A DNA stretch of 64,000 nucleotides. Source: Hydrogenimonas sp. SS33. GTDB taxonomy: Bacteria; Campylobacterota; Campylobacteria; Campylobacterales; Hydrogenimonadaceae. The notes under the pieces are model-generated. The model had not been told where the DNA came from. It was given only the letters and a program-made list of their open reading frames with translations, and searched no databases. The stretch spans positions 2,190,568 to 2,254,567 of the forward strand of contig NZ_AP026369.1 of NCBI RefSeq assembly GCF_040436365.1. The letters run 5' to 3'. Below, piece by piece: positions 61,744 through 64,000 of this stretch. The position numbers and the translations under genes were made by a program. The number at the start of each line of letters is the position of its first letter. Position 1 is the first letter of the stretch.

Positions 61744-62778
61744 ATGTTTCTCGACAAACTGATCGGAGTCTTCTCCAACGATATGGCGATCGACCTGGGG
61801 ACCGCCAACACCCTGGTCCTGGTCAAAGGGGAGGGGATCATTATCAACGAACCCTCCGTCGTGGCGATCCAGAGTGACAAACACGGCCATGAAAAGGTGC
61901 TGGCCGTCGGGCATGAGGCGAAGGAGATGGTGGGCAAGACCCCCGGCAACATCCGGGCGGTGCGGCCTATGAAGGACGGGGTCATCGCCGACTTCGACAT
62001 CACCGAAAAGATGATCCGCTACTTTATCGAGAAGGCCCACCACCGCACCGCCTTCATCCGTCCCCGCATCATCGTCTGCGTCCCCTTCGGCCTGACCCAG
62101 GTGGAGCGCAAGGCGGTCCGGGAGTCGGCGCTGAGCGCGGGTGCCAGGGAGGTCTTTCTCATCGAAGAGCCGATGGCGGCGGCCATCGGTGCGGGCCTGC
62201 CGGTAAAAGAGCCCCACGGCAACCTGGTCGTCGACATCGGCGGCGGCACCACGGAGATCGGCGTCGTCTCCCTGGGCGGCCTCGTCATCTCCAAATCGAT
62301 CCGCACCGCCGGGGACAAGATTGACCAGGCGATTGCCGACTACGTCAAGCGCAAATACAACCTGCTCATCGGCGACCGGGTCGCCGAGGAGATCAAGATC
62401 GAAGTGGGGAGCGCCCTGCCGCTCAATGAAGAGCGGACCATGATGATCAACGGCCGCGACCAGGTGAGCGGCCTGCTCAACTCCATCGAACTGACCAGTG
62501 AAGATGCCAGGGAGGCGATGAAGGAGCCTCTCAGGGAGATCGGCGAAGCCCTGAAGGACATTCTTGAGCAGACACCCCCCGATCTGGCAGGGGATATTGT
62601 CGAAAACGGCATCGTGCTGACCGGCGGCGGCGCCCTGATCCGCATGCTGGACAAATACCTGTCGGAAATCGTCAAACTCCCGGTCTATGTAGCGGACGAA
62701 CCGCTGCTGGCCGTCGCGAAAGGAACCGGCCGCGCACTGGAAGAGATCGATCTCCTCCAGCAACTCTCATATGATTAA
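61744..62778 (+). CDS. mreB: Rod shape-determining protein MreB
   Basis: A 344-residue bacterial actin that guides peptidoglycan synthesis along the cell. Phosphate loops are [12 protein letters not shown] and [18 protein letters not shown], with the adenosine motif [12 protein letters not shown]. An N-terminal membrane-binding helix ([10 protein letters not shown]) is present. It starts directly after the clpX stop and its end overlaps mreC by 8 bp. Confidence 0.97.
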   Translation: MFLDKLIGVFSNDMAIDLGTANTLVLVKGEGIIINEPSVVAIQSDKHGHEKVLAVGHEAKEMVGKTPGNIRAVRPMKDGVIADFDITEKMIRYFIEKAHHRTAFIRPRIIVCVPFGLTQVERKAVRESALSAGAREVFLIEEPMAAAIGAGLPVKEPHGNLVVDIGGGTTEIGVVSLGGLVISKSIRTAGDKIDQAIADYVKRKYNLLIGDRVAEEIKIEVGSALPLNEERTMMINGRDQVSGLLNSIELTSEDAREAMKEPLREIGEALKDILEQTPPDLAGDIVENGIVLTGGGALIRMLDKYLSEIVKLPVYVADEPLLAVAKGTGRALEEIDLLQQLSYD

Positions 62779-63535
62779 AATCGGTTCCAGAACCGTCCTG
62801 CTGCTGCTTGGCCTGGCAGTGGGGGCACTTGTCTACTACAGCCCTTCCATCCGCACTTTTTTTACCGCCTTTGCCGTCACGGTCCAGCGGACCTATCAGA
62901 ATGCGCTTCAGAGTGTCGACCATACGATCGAACGCCATTGGAACCAGGCGGAGAGAATCAGCCGGCTGGAAGAGGAGCACAAAAAACTGGAAGCGGCTCT
63001 GATCCTCTGCCGAAACAGGGCGGAGCGCTACGAAGCACTCAAAAAAGCGCTGGGTATTCGGTGTTGCGATACCAATATGAGCGTCACGGCCGTACGTCCG
63101 AGAGGATATGCGAAACTCGGGAATTTTCAGGAACTATGGCTGGAGGAGTTCCCCGATTACAATCCGATGCGCAACTACGGGGTGATCCGGGCGGGGTACG
63201 CCGTGGGGATCGTCGTGGAGGAGCGCCGCCGCCCTCTGATGCTGATGGCCGGAGACAGGGGATGCCGATTCGCCGTCTACATCGGCAAAGCGCGGGCACC
63301 GGGGATCGCCATGGGAAGAGATGCCCGACACATGGTGGTCAAATATATTCCCGAATGGATGAAGGTCAACCCCGGTGACGAGGTCTTCACCAGCGGACTC
63401 GACCGTATTTTCCCTCTCGGCATTCCCGTGGGACGGGTTCTCGAAACCAGGAAAATGCAGGGGTTCAAAAATGCCGACATCGAACTTTTCGGCGACACGC
63501 TCCATCCCGATTTCGTCTGGGTGGTCGGTCGTTAG
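62771..63535 (+). CDS. mreC: Rod shape-determining protein MreC
   Basis: A 254-residue inner-membrane protein: one membrane helix (about 8-25), a periplasmic coiled coil (about 50-85) and two beta-barrel subdomains ending near [10 protein letters not shown]. It links MreB to the cell-wall enzymes. The sequence after the helix is typical though divergent, as in Campylobacterota. mreD is not downstream; a GC hairpin and then carB follow. Confidence 0.9.
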   Translation: MIKIGSRTVLLLLGLAVGALVYYSPSIRTFFTAFAVTVQRTYQNALQSVDHTIERHWNQAERISRLEEEHKKLEAALILCRNRAERYEALKKALGIRCCDTNMSVTAVRPRGYAKLGNFQELWLEEFPDYNPMRNYGVIRAGYAVGIVVEERRRPLMLMAGDRGCRFAVYIGKARAPGIAMGRDARHMVVKYIPEWMKVNPGDEVFTSGLDRIFPLGIPVGRVLETRKMQGFKNADIELFGDTLHPDFVWVVGR

Positions 63536-63573
63536 CCGTTGGTCGTTGGAACGGGGCTTCGCCCCTCTTGTTT
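63536..63573 (+). terminator. GC hairpin after heptamer-like GTCGTT units (copy F2), likely mreC terminator
   Basis: Directly after the mreC TAG, three heptamer-like units (GTCGTTA, GCCGTTG, GTCGTTG) are followed by AACGGGGCTTCGCCCCTCTT and GTTTTG. The stem is GGGGC/GCCCC. The same unit occurs at 22147-22183. Confidence 0.55.
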
Positions 63574-63710
63574 TGGTTTGGTATAACAACAAAGAGGGTG
63601 CGAAAGCTTGCGTTCAAAGAGCGAAGCGTTCGAATTTCCAATCTCGAAAAGAGGTGCTTTTAAGGGGTTTTGAAGTAAAATCAGAAAATTCTTCTGCGGA
63701 GCGCTCTTAC

Positions 63711-64000
63711 ATGCCAAAACGTACAGATATCAAGACGATTCTTCTGATCGGTTCCGGGCCGATCGTCATCGGCCAGGCCTGTGAATTCGACTACTCGGGC
63801 ACCCAGGCGGCCAAGACCCTCAAGGAGCTTGGGTACCGGGTGGTGCTGATCAACTCCAACCCGGCGACGATCATGACCGACCCGGAATTCGCCGACCGCA
63901 CCTACATCGAACCGATCTCCGAAGAGGTGATCGCCCGGATCATCGAAAAGGAGGGGGTCGACGCCATTTTGCCGACGATGGGGGGCCAGACGGCGCTGAA
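63711..64000 (+). CDS. carB: Carbamoyl-phosphate synthase large subunit CarB (3' end cut by window)
   Basis: Only the first 96 or so codons are present. They show the CarB opening [20 protein letters not shown], then [34 protein letters not shown] and [11 protein letters not shown], all diagnostic of the N-terminal half that makes carboxyphosphate. GCGGAGCG lies before the ATG, and TAAAAT about 35 bases upstream is a possible -10 box. It supplies arginine and pyrimidine synthesis. Confidence 0.96.
   Translation, partial: MPKRTDIKTILLIGSGPIVIGQACEFDYSGTQAAKTLKELGYRVVLINSNPATIMTDPEFADRTYIEPISEEVIARIIEKEGVDAILPTMGGQTAL

Noticed and set aside
60379..62763. Long minus-strand frame opposite clpX and mreB
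   Set aside because: Antisense of two clear genes, with no domain of its own.

Overview
The window is a GC-rich, tightly packed bacterial chromosome segment, most likely from a free-living member of the Campylobacterota (Epsilonproteobacteria). The reasons are the gene orders cheV-cheA(with C-terminal receiver)-cheW and fabZ-lpxA-clpX-mreB-mreC followed by carB, promoters with a clear TATAAT box but usually no -35 box, and many signalling proteins. The genus cannot be fixed by eye; a marine chemolithotroph of the Hydrogenimonas/Nitratifractor/Sulfurovum kind would fit, but that is inference.

Layout. 1-5.3 kb: a convergent pair of c-di-GMP enzymes (HD-GYP and REC-PAS-GGDEF), then recQ. 5.3-8.6 kb: two tandem small acidic paralogues, a stand-alone chorismate mutase, a poorly coding gap, and a heme-c GGDEF/EAL sensor. 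8.6-13.4 kb: polX, a soluble zinc-binding-type chemoreceptor, and a metal-efflux-type permease operon with a DUF4395 protein behind a clear inverted-repeat operator. 13.8-19.8 kb: the most unusual block. A Tat-signal lipoprotein with eight 11-residue repeats running into six 7-residue repeats is coupled to a LolA-like periplasmic protein, and both face a convergent operon of an outer-membrane barrel and an MMPL/RND transporter. 20-22.1 kb: three tandem DUF4136 lipoproteins, one broken by a Trp-to-stop change, and a fourth small lipoprotein. 22.2-27.8 kb: heptanucleotide arrays, a sirtuin, two parts of the AmmeMemoRadiSam set, a TcdA/ThiF protein and surE. 28-36.6 kb: thioredoxin-NHL protein, lpxB, greA, argC, an lpxH-like phosphatase, cheV-cheA-cheW. 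36.6-42.4 kb: metF-like, tRNA-Arg, serB, ABC exporter, uppP, a Sel1 protein and a small protein with a MITE at its leader. 42.8-46.7 kb: a LetAB-type lipid transport operon with LetA split in two, then tRNA-Ser. 46.9-52.8 kb: small proteins, pyrF, acsA, a type II NADH dehydrogenase-like protein, an XRE-type regulator, a cyclophilin. 52.9-64 kb: a double periplasmic-binding-domain diguanylate cyclase, nadE, a DUF302 protein, queH, fabZ-lpxA-clpX-mreB-mreC and the start of carB.

How it fits together. Envelope work dominates: lipid A (lpxA, lpxB, lpxH-like, fabZ), undecaprenyl phosphate recycling (uppP), cell shape (mreBC), lipid transport (letAB) and the undescribed lipoprotein/RND/barrel block. 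Environmental sensing is the second theme, with four c-di-GMP proteins and a chemotaxis core.

The intergenic DNA is rich in small repeats. I see four copies of a palindromic element (A), two copies of a 220-bp MITE-like palindrome (B), two single MITE-like elements with good terminal inverted repeats (C, D), four related palindromes (E), and heptamer arrays at several loci (TTGGTCA/TTGGGCA and ACTTCTC types). No transposase gene, rRNA, CRISPR array or prophage was found. All family names come from reading motifs by eye; no database search was made.
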